Source: SCTD01 sp963781675 (GTDB lineage: Bacteria; Actinomycetota; Actinomycetes; Mycobacteriales; SCTD01). Taken from it: 64,000 nucleotides of DNA. The stretch lies in NCBI GenBank assembly GCA_963781675.1, contig CAWAGF010000001.1, positions 1,054,001 to 1,118,000 of the forward strand, read 5' to 3'. The notes beneath the pieces are model-generated. The model searched no databases. It was not told the origin of the DNA and worked only from the letters and a program-made list of their open reading frames with translations. A program made the position numbers and the translations under genes. Numbering within the stretch: the first letter of the stretch is position 1; each line of letters begins with the position of its first letter. Below are positions 9,138 to 17,394 of this stretch, piece after piece.

Positions 9138-12107
9138 GTGGCCGTCCGCACCCCCGGGACGGGCCTGCCCGCCCGTCCCCGCCTGCTCGGACCCGTCCTC
9201 GTGGTCCTCGCGGTCCTGCTGCTCCTCGGCGGGGTCGCGATCTCCCTCTACACCGACCTGCTGTGGTTCCGCAGCGTCGACTACGCCGGGGTCTTCACCA
9301 CGGTGCTCAGCACCAAGCTGATGCTGTTCGTCGGCTTCGGGCTGCTCATGGCGGTGCTGGTCGGCGTCAACGTCGCGCTGGCGTACCGCGTGCGCCCGCC
9401 GTTCCGGCCGATGTCGCTGGAGCAGCAGAACCTCGAGCGCTACCGGGTGGCGGTGGAGCCGTTCCTCACACCGGTGCTGCTGCTCGGCAGCGGCGTGTTC
9501 GGGCTGTTCGCCGGCCTGTCCGCGGCGTCCCGCTGGCAGACCTGGCTGCTGTGGCGCAACGGCTCGCAGTTCGGCGAGCAGGACGCGCAGTTCGGCCGCG
9601 ACATCTCCTACTTCGCGTTCACCTACCCGTTCCAGCGCTTCGTGCTGGGCTTCCTGCTGACGGCGGTCGTCCTCGCGCTGCTCGCGTCCGCCGCCACGCA
9701 CTACCTGTTCGGCGGGGTGCGCCTGCAGACCGCGGGGGAGAAGGTCAGCCCCGCGGCCCGGGCCCACCTGTCCGTGCTGATCGGCGTCATCGTCCTGATC
9801 AAGGCCTTCGCCTACTACCTCGACCGGTACGGCCTGGCCTTCTCCTCGCGCGGCTACGTCGAGGGCGCCGGCTACACCGACGTGAACGCCGTGCTGCCCG
9901 CCAAGAACATCCTCATCGGCATCGCCCTGATCTGCGCCGTGCTGTTCTTCGCCAACATCGTGGTGCGCAACATCCTGCTGCCCGCCGGCGCGCTGGGCCT
10001 GCTCGTCGTGGCCGCCGTCGTCATCGGCGGCGTCTACCCGGCGATCATCCAGCAGGTCCGGGTCAGCCCCAACGAGGACCAGCGCGAGCAGCCGTTCATC
10101 CAGCGCAACATCGACGCGACCCGGGCGGCGTACGGCATCGACGACGTCGAGGTGCAGGACTACCAGGCGTCGCAGGACGTCGCGCCGGAGGAGCTGCGCG
10201 CGCAGGCCGCACGGGTGGAGAGCGCACGCCTGCTCGACCCCAACCGGCTCGCGCCCACGTACGAGCAGCTCCAGCGCCTGACCTTCTACTTCGGCGTGAA
10301 CAACCAGCTCGACATCGACCGCTACGAGGTCGACGGCAAGCTGCAGGACTTCGTCGTGGCCGCGCGCGAGGTGCAGATCGGCAACCTGGCCAGCAACCAG
10401 CGCTCGTGGATCAACGAGCGGCTGGCCTACACCCACGGCAACGGGCTCATCGCCGCGCCGGCGGACCGCGTCGACGACGAGGGTCGCCCGCTGTTCGTCG
10501 ACCCCAACGCGGCCGACAACCCGATCGAGCTCGACCAGACCCGCATCTACTACGGCGAGCTGTCGCCGTCGTACTCCGTCGTCGGCACCGCCCAGCCCGA
10601 GATCGACGGCCCGCTCGGGCTCACGTCCGGCCAGGCGCCGGCGTCGGGCGCCTCCGGGCAGGACGCGGAGCAGGCGACCTTCAACTACGACGGCAAGGGC
10701 GGCGTGCAGCTGTCGCACTTCGGCCGCAAGCTCGCGTACGCCCTGAAGTACCGCGAGCCGAACCTGCTGCTGTCGGACGCGATCCGCGGCGAGAGCCGGA
10801 TCCAGTACATCCGCAACCCGCGCGAGCGCGTGCAGAAGGTCGCGCCGTTCCTGGAGCTGGACCAGGACCCCTACCCGGCAGCGGTCGACGGCCGGATCGT
10901 CTGGATCGTCGACGGCTACACGACCAGCAGCGGCTACCCGTACGCCGAGAGCACCGACTTCGGCGACGCGGTCATCGACAGCCAGAGCCGCGGCGTGGCC
11001 GTGCAGGAGAAGGTGAACTACATCCGCAACTCGGTGAAGGCCACCGTCGACGCCTACGACGGGACCGTCACGCTCTACCAGTTCGGCGAGCGGGACGCCG
11101 TCCTCGAGACGTGGGACAAGGCCTTCGGCGGTGACCTGATCCGCCCGGAGAGCGAGATCAGCGACGCGCTGCGCGCGCACTTCCGCTACCCGGAGGACCT
11201 GTTCAAGGTGCAGCGCGAGCTGCTCAGCGGGTACCACGTCACCGACGCGGCCGAGTTCTACACCCGCGAGGACTTCTGGGAGGTCCCTGCCGACCCGGCC
11301 GAGGCCGTCAACCGCTCGACCGCCACGAGCAACCAGAGCGAGCAGCAGCCGGCCGCCCAGCAGCGGGAGATCGACATCACCCGCGCCTCCGTGCCGCCGC
11401 AGCCGCCGTTCTACTCGCTGCTGCAGTTCCCCGGTCAGAGCGCGGCGCAGTTCCGCCTGTCGACGTCGTTCACCGGTCTGCGTCGGCCGAACCTCGCGGC
11501 CTTCGCCTCGGTGTCCTCCGACCCGGAGGACTACGGCAGGATCCGGGTGCTGCAGTTCCCGCGGCGGTCTGCGCCGAACGGCCCCGGCCAGGTCGCGAAC
11601 CAGTTCCTGTCCGAGACCGTGGTCGCCGACGCGCTGTTCCCGTTCCGGCAGAACCGCGCGGAGGTCACCTTCGGCAACCTGCTGACCATCCCGGCCGGGC
11701 AGGGGCTGCTGTACGTGCAGCCCGTGTTCGTGCGGGCCCAGGGCGGTGAGAGCTTCCCGACGCTGCAGCGGGTGCTGGTCAGCTACGGCAACGAGGTGGC
11801 GGCGAACACCACGCTCGCGCGCTCGCTGGCCGACCTGTTCGGCGCAGCCGCGCCGGGCGGGACGCCGAGGCCTGACGCCTCGCCCTCGCCCGGGGCCTCG
11901 CCGTCGCCGTCGCCGTCCGCAGCACCCGTGGCGGGCGACCTGGCCGCGCTCATCGCCGAGGCCGAGACGGCCTTCCGCGACGGGCAGGCCGCGCTGCAGC
12001 GCGGGGACTTCGCGGCGTACGGCGCGGCGCAGGACCGGCTCGAGCGCGCGATCGCCCGGCTGGCCGCGTCCGAGGGCTCCTCGCCCCGGCCGTCACCGTC
12101 CCGCTAG
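9138..12107 (+). CDS. UPF0182 family large membrane protein
   Basis: A 989-residue protein of the UPF0182 (COG1615) family, with about seven membrane helices in the first 300 residues and a large extracytoplasmic part after about residue 310. The C-terminus has a Ser/Pro linker (about 915-935) and a helical tail holding AETAFRDGQAALQRGDFAAY. The function is unknown although the family is universal in actinobacteria. The GTG at 9138 is preferred because an AGGAGG site lies at 9123-9128; a longer open frame from 9000 lacks one. It is intact, without the frameshifts seen elsewhere. Confidence 0.92.
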   Translation: MAVRTPGTGLPARPRLLGPVLVVLAVLLLLGGVAISLYTDLLWFRSVDYAGVFTTVLSTKLMLFVGFGLLMAVLVGVNVALAYRVRPPFRPMSLEQQNLERYRVAVEPFLTPVLLLGSGVFGLFAGLSAASRWQTWLLWRNGSQFGEQDAQFGRDISYFAFTYPFQRFVLGFLLTAVVLALLASAATHYLFGGVRLQTAGEKVSPAARAHLSVLIGVIVLIKAFAYYLDRYGLAFSSRGYVEGAGYTDVNAVLPAKNILIGIALICAVLFFANIVVRNILLPAGALGLLVVAAVVIGGVYPAIIQQVRVSPNEDQREQPFIQRNIDATRAAYGIDDVEVQDYQASQDVAPEELRAQAARVESARLLDPNRLAPTYEQLQRLTFYFGVNNQLDIDRYEVDGKLQDFVVAAREVQIGNLASNQRSWINERLAYTHGNGLIAAPADRVDDEGRPLFVDPNAADNPIELDQTRIYYGELSPSYSVVGTAQPEIDGPLGLTSGQAPASGASGQDAEQATFNYDGKGGVQLSHFGRKLAYALKYREPNLLLSDAIRGESRIQYIRNPRERVQKVAPFLELDQDPYPAAVDGRIVWIVDGYTTSSGYPYAESTDFGDAVIDSQSRGVAVQEKVNYIRNSVKATVDAYDGTVTLYQFGERDAVLETWDKAFGGDLIRPESEISDALRAHFRYPEDLFKVQRELLSGYHVTDAAEFYTREDFWEVPADPAEAVNRSTATSNQSEQQPAAQQREIDITRASVPPQPPFYSLLQFPGQSAAQFRLSTSFTGLRRPNLAAFASVSSDPEDYGRIRVLQFPRRSAPNGPGQVANQFLSETVVADALFPFRQNRAEVTFGNLLTIPAGQGLLYVQPVFVRAQGGESFPTLQRVLVSYGNEVAANTTLARSLADLFGAAAPGGTPRPDASPSPGASPSPSPSAAPVAGDLAALIAEAETAFRDGQAALQRGDFAAYGAAQDRLERAIARLAASEGSSPRPSPSR

Positions 12108-12244
12108 ACGTCCAGCAGCTCCAGGACGCGCTCCGGCGGCCGGGCCACCACGGCCCGGTCGCCGCGCTGCACCGCCTCGAGCTCCGCCCCGCGACTCTTG
12201 CTGCACCGGTCGTTCGCCCAGATCGTCCACTCGCCCCCGCGCAC
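12104..12244 (-). CDS. Small hypothetical protein next to tRNA-fMet
   Basis: A 46-residue open frame read from GTG 12244. It could extend to GTG 12286, giving 60 residues. It begins VRGGEWTIWANDRCSKSRGA, a Trp/Cys/Asn-containing composition unlike antisense noise in this GC-rich DNA, and ends PPERVLELLDV. Its stop overlaps the end of the convergent UPF0182 gene by four bases. No family was recognised, so the coding assignment is moderate at best. Confidence 0.4.
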   Translation of the reverse strand: MRGGEWTIWANDRCSKSRGAELEAVQRGDRAVVARPPERVLELLDV

Positions 12245-12289
12245 GAGTTTGCTCCGGCCGCCGCGGGTCACGTAAGGTGGTGTCACCGA

Positions 12290-12363
12290 CGCGGGGTGGA
12301 GCAGCTCGGTAGCTCGCTGGGCTCATAACCCAGAGGTCGCAGGTTCAAATCCTGCCCCCGCTA
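12290..12363 (+). tRNA. Initiator tRNA-fMet (anticodon CAT)
   Basis: All four arms can be folded. The anticodon loop is CTCATAA, closed by a stem with three consecutive G-C pairs, the hallmark of initiator tRNA. Position 1 (C) and position 72 (T) are unpaired, and the D stem has an A11-T24 pair; both are initiator features. The 3' CCA is not encoded. A strong hairpin follows eight bases downstream. This is a single-gene transcript as far as can be seen. Confidence 0.97.
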
Positions 12364-12370
12364 CAAGATC

Positions 12371-12406
12371 AGAGACCCCGGCGCAGGTGACTGCGCCGGG
12401 GTCTCT
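12371..12406 (+). terminator. Strong hairpin terminator after tRNA-fMet
   Basis: A perfect 15-base inverted repeat (AGAGACCCCGGCGCA and its complement) with a six-base loop GGTGAC. There is no long T tract, as is common in high-GC actinobacteria. It lies directly behind the tRNA and probably ends its transcript. Confidence 0.85.
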
Positions 12407-12521
12407 GCTGTGTGGGACCAGGTGGGTGGTGGGTCCGCGCCCGTCGGCCCACGGGCTGGTCGCACCCCGGCGGGTGCGCTCACCCCTTCGGCTGCGGCAG
12501 GCATCGGCCTTGCCAGGGCGC

Positions 12522-12698
12522 CTACGACTCGCGGTCGGCGTCCTCGGGTGTGGCGCTGCTCTGCAGGCGTGCCTCATCACCGAGCCGTTGGTTGCGCCTG
12601 CGAAGACCCGCCACGGCCAGGACGAGCAGCGCGACGGCGGGGACGAGCAGGATGAGCTCGTCAGCCGGGCCGGCGGCGCCGTGCGCGAGGACGCTCAT
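12522..12698 (-). CDS. Small membrane protein coupled to the copper-locus sigma factor
   Basis: A 58-residue protein: a short N-terminal segment (MSVLAHGAAGPADEL), one hydrophobic helix (about residues 15-32), then a charged tail starting RRRNQRL and ending DADRES. Its ATG overlaps the stop of the sigma factor gene (ATGA), so both are probably cotranslated. Single-span proteins of this kind are common near CopC/CopD and YcnI genes in actinobacteria, but I cannot name a function. Confidence 0.65.
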   Translation of the reverse strand: MSVLAHGAAGPADELILLVPAVALLVLAVAGLRRRNQRLGDEARLQSSATPEDADRES

Positions 12699-13225
12699 GC
12701 GGTCTCGGCCGCCTGGTGCGCGGCGAGGAGGTCGGCGCGGGCGCGGGCGACGCGCGACCGGATCGTGCCGACGGGGACGCCGCAGGCGGTCGCGGCGTCG
12801 GCGTAGGAGAGCCCGAGGAGCTGGGTGAGGACGAACGCGTCACGGCGTCCGGGGTCGAGCGTGGCGAGCAGCTCGTCCTCGGCGGCGCTGCCGTGCGCGG
12901 GCTGGACCGCCTCGGGAGCGAGTCCGAGGAGCCGGACGGCGAGGCGGCTGCGGCGTTGGCGGCGGCGGAGCGCGTCGGCGCAGGTCCGGCGGGCGATCGT
13001 CAGGAGCCAGAGCCGGACGGGCGCGTCGCCGCGCCAGCCGGGCAGTGCCCTGAGGGCGCGCTCGTAGGTCTCCTGCGTGAGGTCGTCGGCGTCCGCGGCG
13101 CTGACGAGGTGCGCGCAGAGCCGTCGTACGTCGTGCTGGGTGGCCCGGACGAGGTGGCCGGCGGCGACGCGGTCGCCGTCACGGGCGGCCAGCGCCCACC
13201 CCTCCAGGTCGTCCACGAAGATCAT
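12695..13225 (-). CDS. ECF sigma factor of the copper module
   Basis: A 176-residue sigma-70 family protein. Region 2 (about residues 20-90) shows VSAADADDLTQETYERALRA and a WLLTIARR segment. Region 4 (about 115-170) has LGLSYADAATACGVPVGTIR as helix-turn-helix. The length is normal for an ECF factor. It is divergent from a zf-HC2 anti-sigma gene 46 bases away that leads the CopC-CopD and YcnI genes, so it probably controls that operon in response to metal or envelope stress; this is inferred from context. Some Leu-codon choice and its location beside a tRNA hint at transfer, weakly. Confidence 0.9.
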   Translation of the reverse strand: MIFVDDLEGWALAARDGDRVAAGHLVRATQHDVRRLCAHLVSAADADDLTQETYERALRALPGWRGDAPVRLWLLTIARRTCADALRRRQRRSRLAVRLLGLAPEAVQPAHGSAAEDELLATLDPGRRDAFVLTQLLGLSYADAATACGVPVGTIRSRVARARADLLAAHQAAETA

Positions 13226-13236
13226 GCTATCTCCCG

Positions 13237-13263
13237 GGAACCGGACGGGGCCGGGGAGCGACC
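13237..13263 (+). promoter_or_regulatory. Candidate ECF promoter for the copper operon
   Basis: A GGAAC element (13237-13241), the typical ECF -35 core, lies 17 bases before CGACC (13259-13263), a possible -10. The implied transcript would begin close to the GTG at 13272, so the anti-sigma mRNA may be leaderless. In DNA this rich in G and C such motifs occur by chance; position between a sigma and an anti-sigma gene is the main support. Confidence 0.35.
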
Positions 13264-13271
13264 TGCACTCC

Positions 13272-13895
13272 GTGAACTGCGAGCAGGCCCGCGAGGCGGC
13301 TTCGGCGCGCCTGGACGGCGAGCTCGACCAGGCGGAAGCCGTCGCGCTCGACGCGCACCTGGCGGGCTGCGCGGCGTGCACGGCGTGGGAGCAGGACGTC
13401 GTCGGGGCCACCCGGCGGACGCGGCTCCGTCCCGCGGCACCGCCCGGGCCTGACCTCACCGCACGCATCCTGACGGCCAGCCCGCCCGTGCGGTCGCCGT
13501 GGCCGGCGGAGCGGTGGCTGCTCGTGCTGGTCGGCGCGACGATGCTCCTCGCCGCGCTGCCGTCGGTCCTCGGCGCGGGGACGGGCCATCTGCTGCGGGA
13601 CGCCGGGATCACCGACGTCGCGCTGGCGGTCGGGGTGCTGTCCGCGGCGTGGCAGCCGTGGCGCGCCGCCGGGGTCCTCCCCGTGGTGCTGGTCCTGGCC
13701 GGCCTGCTGTCGGTGACGAGCGCGGTCGACGTGCTGAGCGGCGGGGTGTCCCCGGCGTCGGAGGCCGTCCACACGCTCGCGCCGACGGCGGCTCTGCTCC
13801 TGTGGCGGCTCCGCAGGCGCACGCCCGCCGAGCCGACGGCCCCGCCGCAGCGCCGCCTGACGGCGGTGCCGACGGACGAGCGGCGGTCCGCGTGA
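13272..13895 (+). CDS. Zinc-finger (zf-HC2) anti-sigma factor, membrane-bound
   Basis: A 207-residue protein. The N-terminus carries the zf-HC2 zinc-binding pattern Cys3, His29, Cys33, Cys36 (HLAGCAACTAW), which typically holds an ECF sigma factor inactive. About four membrane helices follow, between residues 80 and 190. Its partner is probably the divergent sigma factor at 12695-13225. The GTG at 13272 places Cys3 correctly; longer frames upstream overlap the sigma gene. Its stop overlaps the start of the CopC-CopD gene (GTGA), so they are coupled. Confidence 0.88.
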   Translation: MNCEQAREAASARLDGELDQAEAVALDAHLAGCAACTAWEQDVVGATRRTRLRPAAPPGPDLTARILTASPPVRSPWPAERWLLVLVGATMLLAALPSVLGAGTGHLLRDAGITDVALAVGVLSAAWQPWRAAGVLPVVLVLAGLLSVTSAVDVLSGGVSPASEAVHTLAPTAALLLWRLRRRTPAEPTAPPQRRLTAVPTDERRSA

Positions 13896-15556
13896 GGCGA
13901 CTGCTCCTCCTGCTCCTCGCTCCGCTGCTCGTGCTGCTGGCCGCCGGCCCGGCGCTGGCGCACGCGGCGCTGCTCTCCACGGACCCGGAGGACGGCACCG
14001 TGCTCCCGCGGGCGCCGCAGACGGTGACGCTGACCTTCAGCGAGCGCGTCGGGACGTCGCTCGGCGCGGTCAGGGTCATCGACCCGACGGGCGAGCGGGT
14101 CGATGACGGCCAGCCGGTCCGGTCCGACGCCGGCCGGAAGGTGACGGTCGCGCTGCCCGACGCCGGGGAGCAGGGCACGTACGTCCTGACGTGGCGGGTG
14201 GTGAGCGAGGACTCGCACCCGGTCAGCGGCGTCAGCACCTTCTCCGTCGGCAGGGAGAGCGAGCCCGCCGCAGCCGTCGAGGCGGGCGGCGACGGCCCGG
14301 CGAAGCGGTGGCTCACCGCCGCCCGCGCCCTCGGCTACCTCGGGCTGCTCGGGCTCGTCGGGACGGCGGCGCTGCTCCTGCTCGTCTGGCCGCAGGGCCG
14401 CTCTCGGCGCGCGGTCCGGCGGGTCGCGGCGACGGCGTGGGCCCTGGCGACGGCCGGCTCCGTCGCGGGGCTGCTCCTGCAGGGCCCGACCGCCGCCGGG
14501 CTCGGCCCGTCGAGCGCTCGCGACGGGGAGCTCCTCTCGGCGGTGCTCGGGACGCAGTACGGCAAGGCCCACGCCGTCCGGCTCGTCCTGCTCCTCCTCG
14601 CTGGCGCGGGCCTCCTTGCGCTGCTGCGGTCCACGCGGGCCGCCGGTCGCCGCTCCCTGGCCGCCGCGGGGCTGCTCGCGGTGCCGCTGGTGGTGACGTG
14701 GCCGCTGTCGGGGCACGCCGGCGCGGGGACGATGCGGTGGCTCGCCGTCCCCGTCGACGCGCTGCACCTGCTCGCCGTCGGCGCGTGGACCGGCGGGCTC
14801 ACGCTCCTGCTCGTCGGGCTGCTCCGCACGGGTGACGAGACGCAGATGCGCTCGGCGCTGCCCCGCTGGTCGCGACTCGCGACCGTCGCCGTCGTCGTCA
14901 TGGTCGCGACCGGGCTGTTCGCGTCGTGGCGGGAGGTCCGCGGCCTCGCGCCGCTCACCGAGACGACGTACGGCCGGCTCCTCGTCCTCAAGACGACTGC
15001 GGTGATCCTCATGCTCGGGCTCGGGAACGCCGGCAGGCACTGGGTCCGCCGGCGCTACGCGATGGCCGTCGTCCACGCCGCGACCGACGCCGCCGTGCTG
15101 GAGCGGCCCGCGGCCACCCGTGCCGAGGTGGGCCAGCTCCGCCGGAGCGTCCTCGCGGAGGCGTGCGTCGCGCTGCTCGTCGTGGGGCTCACCGCGTTCC
15201 TCGTCGAGACACCGCCCGCCCGCACCGCGTACGCGAAGCCCTTGTCGGTCATCAAGCCGCTCGGCGACGACACGAAGGTCCAGATCGACCTCGACACCGC
15301 CCGCGTCGGCGTGAACGCGCTGCACGTCTACCTCACCGGCCCCGGCGGGAAGGCGTTCGACGTCCCCGAGGTCACCGCCCGGCTCTCCCGCCCCGACGGC
15401 GAGTCCTTGACCACCCAGATCGCCCGCAAGTCCCTCGGGCACTACGAGACCCTCCGCCTGGCGGTGCCCTACCGGGGCACCTGGCGGCTCGACGTCACCG
15501 TCCGCACCAGCGACATCGACGTCGAGACAGCCACGCTCACCACCACCTTCCGATGA
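13892..15556 (+). CDS. CopC-CopD fusion copper transport/resistance protein
   Basis: A 554-residue protein. A signal peptide (residues 1-23) is cut to expose an N-terminal His (HAALLSTDPEDG). The CopC domain follows (to about residue 120), with SEDSHPVSG supplying the second copper His, as in the family. An eight-helix CopD membrane domain (about 140-430) comes next, and then a C-terminal extracytoplasmic domain. It would bind copper outside the membrane and move it inward or deliver it. The fusion of CopC with CopD is common in actinobacteria and in Bacillus YcnJ. It is coupled to the anti-sigma gene upstream and followed closely by the YcnI-like gene. Confidence 0.9.
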   Translation: MRRLLLLLLAPLLVLLAAGPALAHAALLSTDPEDGTVLPRAPQTVTLTFSERVGTSLGAVRVIDPTGERVDDGQPVRSDAGRKVTVALPDAGEQGTYVLTWRVVSEDSHPVSGVSTFSVGRESEPAAAVEAGGDGPAKRWLTAARALGYLGLLGLVGTAALLLLVWPQGRSRRAVRRVAATAWALATAGSVAGLLLQGPTAAGLGPSSARDGELLSAVLGTQYGKAHAVRLVLLLLAGAGLLALLRSTRAAGRRSLAAAGLLAVPLVVTWPLSGHAGAGTMRWLAVPVDALHLLAVGAWTGGLTLLLVGLLRTGDETQMRSALPRWSRLATVAVVVMVATGLFASWREVRGLAPLTETTYGRLLVLKTTAVILMLGLGNAGRHWVRRRYAMAVVHAATDAAVLERPAATRAEVGQLRRSVLAEACVALLVVGLTAFLVETPPARTAYAKPLSVIKPLGDDTKVQIDLDTARVGVNALHVYLTGPGGKAFDVPEVTARLSRPDGESLTTQIARKSLGHYETLRLAVPYRGTWRLDVTVRTSDIDVETATLTTTFR

Positions 15557-15567
15557 GGAGAACCCCC

Positions 15568-16305
15568 GTGCACCGCACCGCCCGCACCACCGCCCGAGCC
15601 GTGACCGCGCTCACCGCCGCGACCGGCCTGCTGCTCGTCCCGCTCGCCGGGATGGCGTCCGCGCACGTCACCGTCCAGGGCCCCGGCGCCACTCAGGGCG
15701 GGTTCACCAAGCTCACGTTCCGCGTCCCCACCGAGAAGGACGTCCCGACCACCAAGATCGAGGTCGCGTTCCCCGAGGACACCCCCATCGCGTCGGTCCG
15801 GATCAAGCCGCACGCCGGCTGGACCGCCACCCTGACGAAGGCCGCGCCGAAGGAGCCGTTCGAGGCGTTCGGCGAGCCCGTCACCGAGGTCGTCACGCGC
15901 ATCACCTGGACCGCCGACGCGGGGAACAAGGGCATCGCCCCCGACCAGTTCGACGAGTTCGACGTCTCCGCCGGGCCGCTCCCCGAAGCCGACCAGATCA
16001 CGTTCAAGGCCCTGCAGACCTACGCCGACGGGGAGGTCGTCCGGTGGATCGAGGAGGCCGCCCCCGGCGCCGAGGAGCCTGAGCACCCGGCGCCCGTCCT
16101 CAAGCTCGCCGCCGCCGAAGCAGAGACCGACGGCGCGACCGCCGGCGCGTCGCCCGTTGCCCAGGCAGACACCGAGAGCGTCGCGAGCAGCACCGACGAG
16201 GGCGACGGCGACGGCGGCCTCGGCGTCGCCGCGCTCGTCGTCGCCGGCCTCGCCCTGCTGACCGCCATCGGTGCGCTCCTGCGCGGACGCGGCCGCCAGA
16301 CCTGA
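15568..16305 (+). CDS. YcnI-like (DUF1775) copper-binding membrane-anchored protein
   Basis: A 245-residue protein. The signal peptide ends MASA, so the mature chain starts with His (HVTVQGPGATQGG), the copper ligand known for YcnI. The DUF1775 fold covers about residues 30-165; an Ala/Glu/Asp linker and a C-terminal membrane helix (about 215-237) follow. The GTG at 15568 has a GAGGAG site six bases or so upstream and is preferred over the ATG at 15553 that overlaps the preceding stop. It probably works with CopC-CopD in copper handling. Confidence 0.87.
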   Translation: MHRTARTTARAVTALTAATGLLLVPLAGMASAHVTVQGPGATQGGFTKLTFRVPTEKDVPTTKIEVAFPEDTPIASVRIKPHAGWTATLTKAAPKEPFEAFGEPVTEVVTRITWTADAGNKGIAPDQFDEFDVSAGPLPEADQITFKALQTYADGEVVRWIEEAAPGAEEPEHPAPVLKLAAAEAETDGATAGASPVAQADTESVASSTDEGDGDGGLGVAALVVAGLALLTAIGALLRGRGRQT

Positions 16306-16347
16306 CCCCTCGGTAGCCGGGCGGAGCCCCCGGACCTGGCCGACGTC

Positions 16348-16368
16348 CCGGTGCTGCGGCGGCACCGG
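16348..16368. terminator. Weak hairpin between convergent genes
   Basis: A seven-base stem (CCGGTGC / GCACCGG) with a seven-base loop lies between the ends of the YcnI-like gene and the convergent gene at 16370. It may end transcription in both directions. Confidence 0.45.
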
Positions 16369-16369
16369 C

Positions 16370-17014
16370 TCAGGGGTTGTCGACCCACCGCAGGACACGG
16401 TCCTCGGCCAGGGCGTGTGCCTGTTGGTGGGGGGCCACGGGCGCGGAGGCGGTGGTGCTGATCGCGCGCCAGACGTCGGGCGCGGCGTTGGCGCAGCGGC
16501 GGACAGCCGGGTCGGTGACGGCGAGGTAGGCCAGGTGCCGCGCGCCGTGCGCGGCGACGTGGTGGTCGTGGAGCCCCCTCGGGGAGGGCTTGAGGGGGTG
16601 GTCTGAGCAGATGATGCTGGGTGCGGTCAGCGGTACGGCCTGGCCGGCGGGTGACGGGTCCGGAACGACCGTGTACGTCAGCACGACCTCGCCGCCCGGT
16701 ACGGCGCGCCAGGACGTTGCATGGCTGACGGCGCCGGGCGGCGGCACGACCTCGTCGAGGCCGCTGGCGGCGAGCGCCGCGGCGTCCGGGTCCGCGCCGC
16801 CCGGCAGCGACGTCCGCAGGACGCGGTAGGACAACGCGCCGTCGGCGCCGGCGCTGAGCAGCACGACCTCCAGCGTCACCCGCCAGCCGGGCTCCGGTGC
16901 TGCGGGCAGCGGTCCGAGCCGGGCGACGTACCGAGCTGCGAGCCACGCAAGGGCGACGGCGGCGCAGGCGGCGAGCCAGGCTGGGGGCGCCCAATCAGCG
17001 TCGGGGAGCGGCAT
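16370..17014 (-). CDS. Hypothetical membrane-anchored protein, 214 residues
   Basis: I do not recognise this protein. It has one N-terminal hydrophobic helix (about residues 12-33) followed by a soluble domain. The middle reads like a beta-rich domain (WRVTLEVVLLSAGADGALS, GGEVVLTYTVVPDP). A His-rich stretch, RGLHDHHVAAHGARHLAYL, stands out at about residues 147-165, and the end is helical. The many His could bind metal, but that is inference. The ATG at 17014 lies only four bases after the stop of a small lipoprotein gene, so both are probably cotranscribed. It is unclear whether it belongs to the copper module across the terminator. Confidence 0.6.
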   Translation of the reverse strand: MPLPDADWAPPAWLAACAAVALAWLAARYVARLGPLPAAPEPGWRVTLEVVLLSAGADGALSYRVLRTSLPGGADPDAAALAASGLDEVVPPPGAVSHATSWRAVPGGEVVLTYTVVPDPSPAGQAVPLTAPSIICSDHPLKPSPRGLHDHHVAAHGARHLAYLAVTDPAVRRCANAAPDVWRAISTTASAPVAPHQQAHALAEDRVLRWVDNP

Positions 17015-17018
17015 GTCG

Positions 17019-17144
17019 CTACTGGGCGAGGGGTCCGGCCTCCTGACCGGCTCCTCCGGGTCCGGCCTCGTCGTTGCCGCAAGCGGCGGTCAGCAGGAGC
17101 GGCAGGACATGAAGGGCGACGGTCCGACAACGGATCAGGGGCAT
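17019..17144 (-). CDS. Very small predicted lipoprotein
   Basis: A 41-residue frame that starts MPLIRCRTVALHVLPLL and has a good lipobox, LTAAC, with the lipid-bearing Cys at residue 22. The mature part (CGNDEAGPGGAGQEAGPL) is only 20 residues, too short for a folded domain. It may be a lipopeptide or a remnant of a larger lipoprotein. The next gene (17014) follows after four bases. The sequence around its start codon recurs at 25794-25811. Confidence 0.5.
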   Translation of the reverse strand: MPLIRCRTVALHVLPLLLTAACGNDEAGPGGAGQEAGPLAQ

Positions 17145-17346
17145 GTCGCGACCCTGCCGCAGTTGCAAACTCCTTGCAACTAGGAGCCGTGTGCTCATCA
17201 ACGCCCGGAGGGGACCCACCGAGCGTCCGCGCTGCGGCGGCGTGTCGGGCGTGCGAGGACCACCCCTCAGTGCCCGCACTGGCAGACACGGACGACGGCC
17301 CGTCACTCCGTGGCCTCTCCGCAGCGGGGCCGCGCCCGGGCGTACG

Positions 17347-17382
17347 CGCGACGGGGCGGCCCGGCCGGGCCGCCCCGTCGCG
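17347..17382 (-). terminator. Long perfect palindrome, likely terminator of the hemerythrin-esterase gene
   Basis: An 18-base perfect inverted repeat (CGCGACGGGGCGGCCCGG and complement) with no extra loop bases lies just past the stop codon at 17395. Very stable hairpins without a T tract are typical terminators in high-GC actinobacteria. About 200 bases between it and 17144 hold nothing else I can identify. Confidence 0.8.
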
Positions 17383-17394
17383 TGCCGTCTGCGG

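Noticed and set aside
12323..12580. Open frame antisense to tRNA-fMet whose protein ends GAGFEPATSGL
   Set aside because: This ending is a well-known spurious translation of tRNA antisense sequence. The frame also runs through the terminator.
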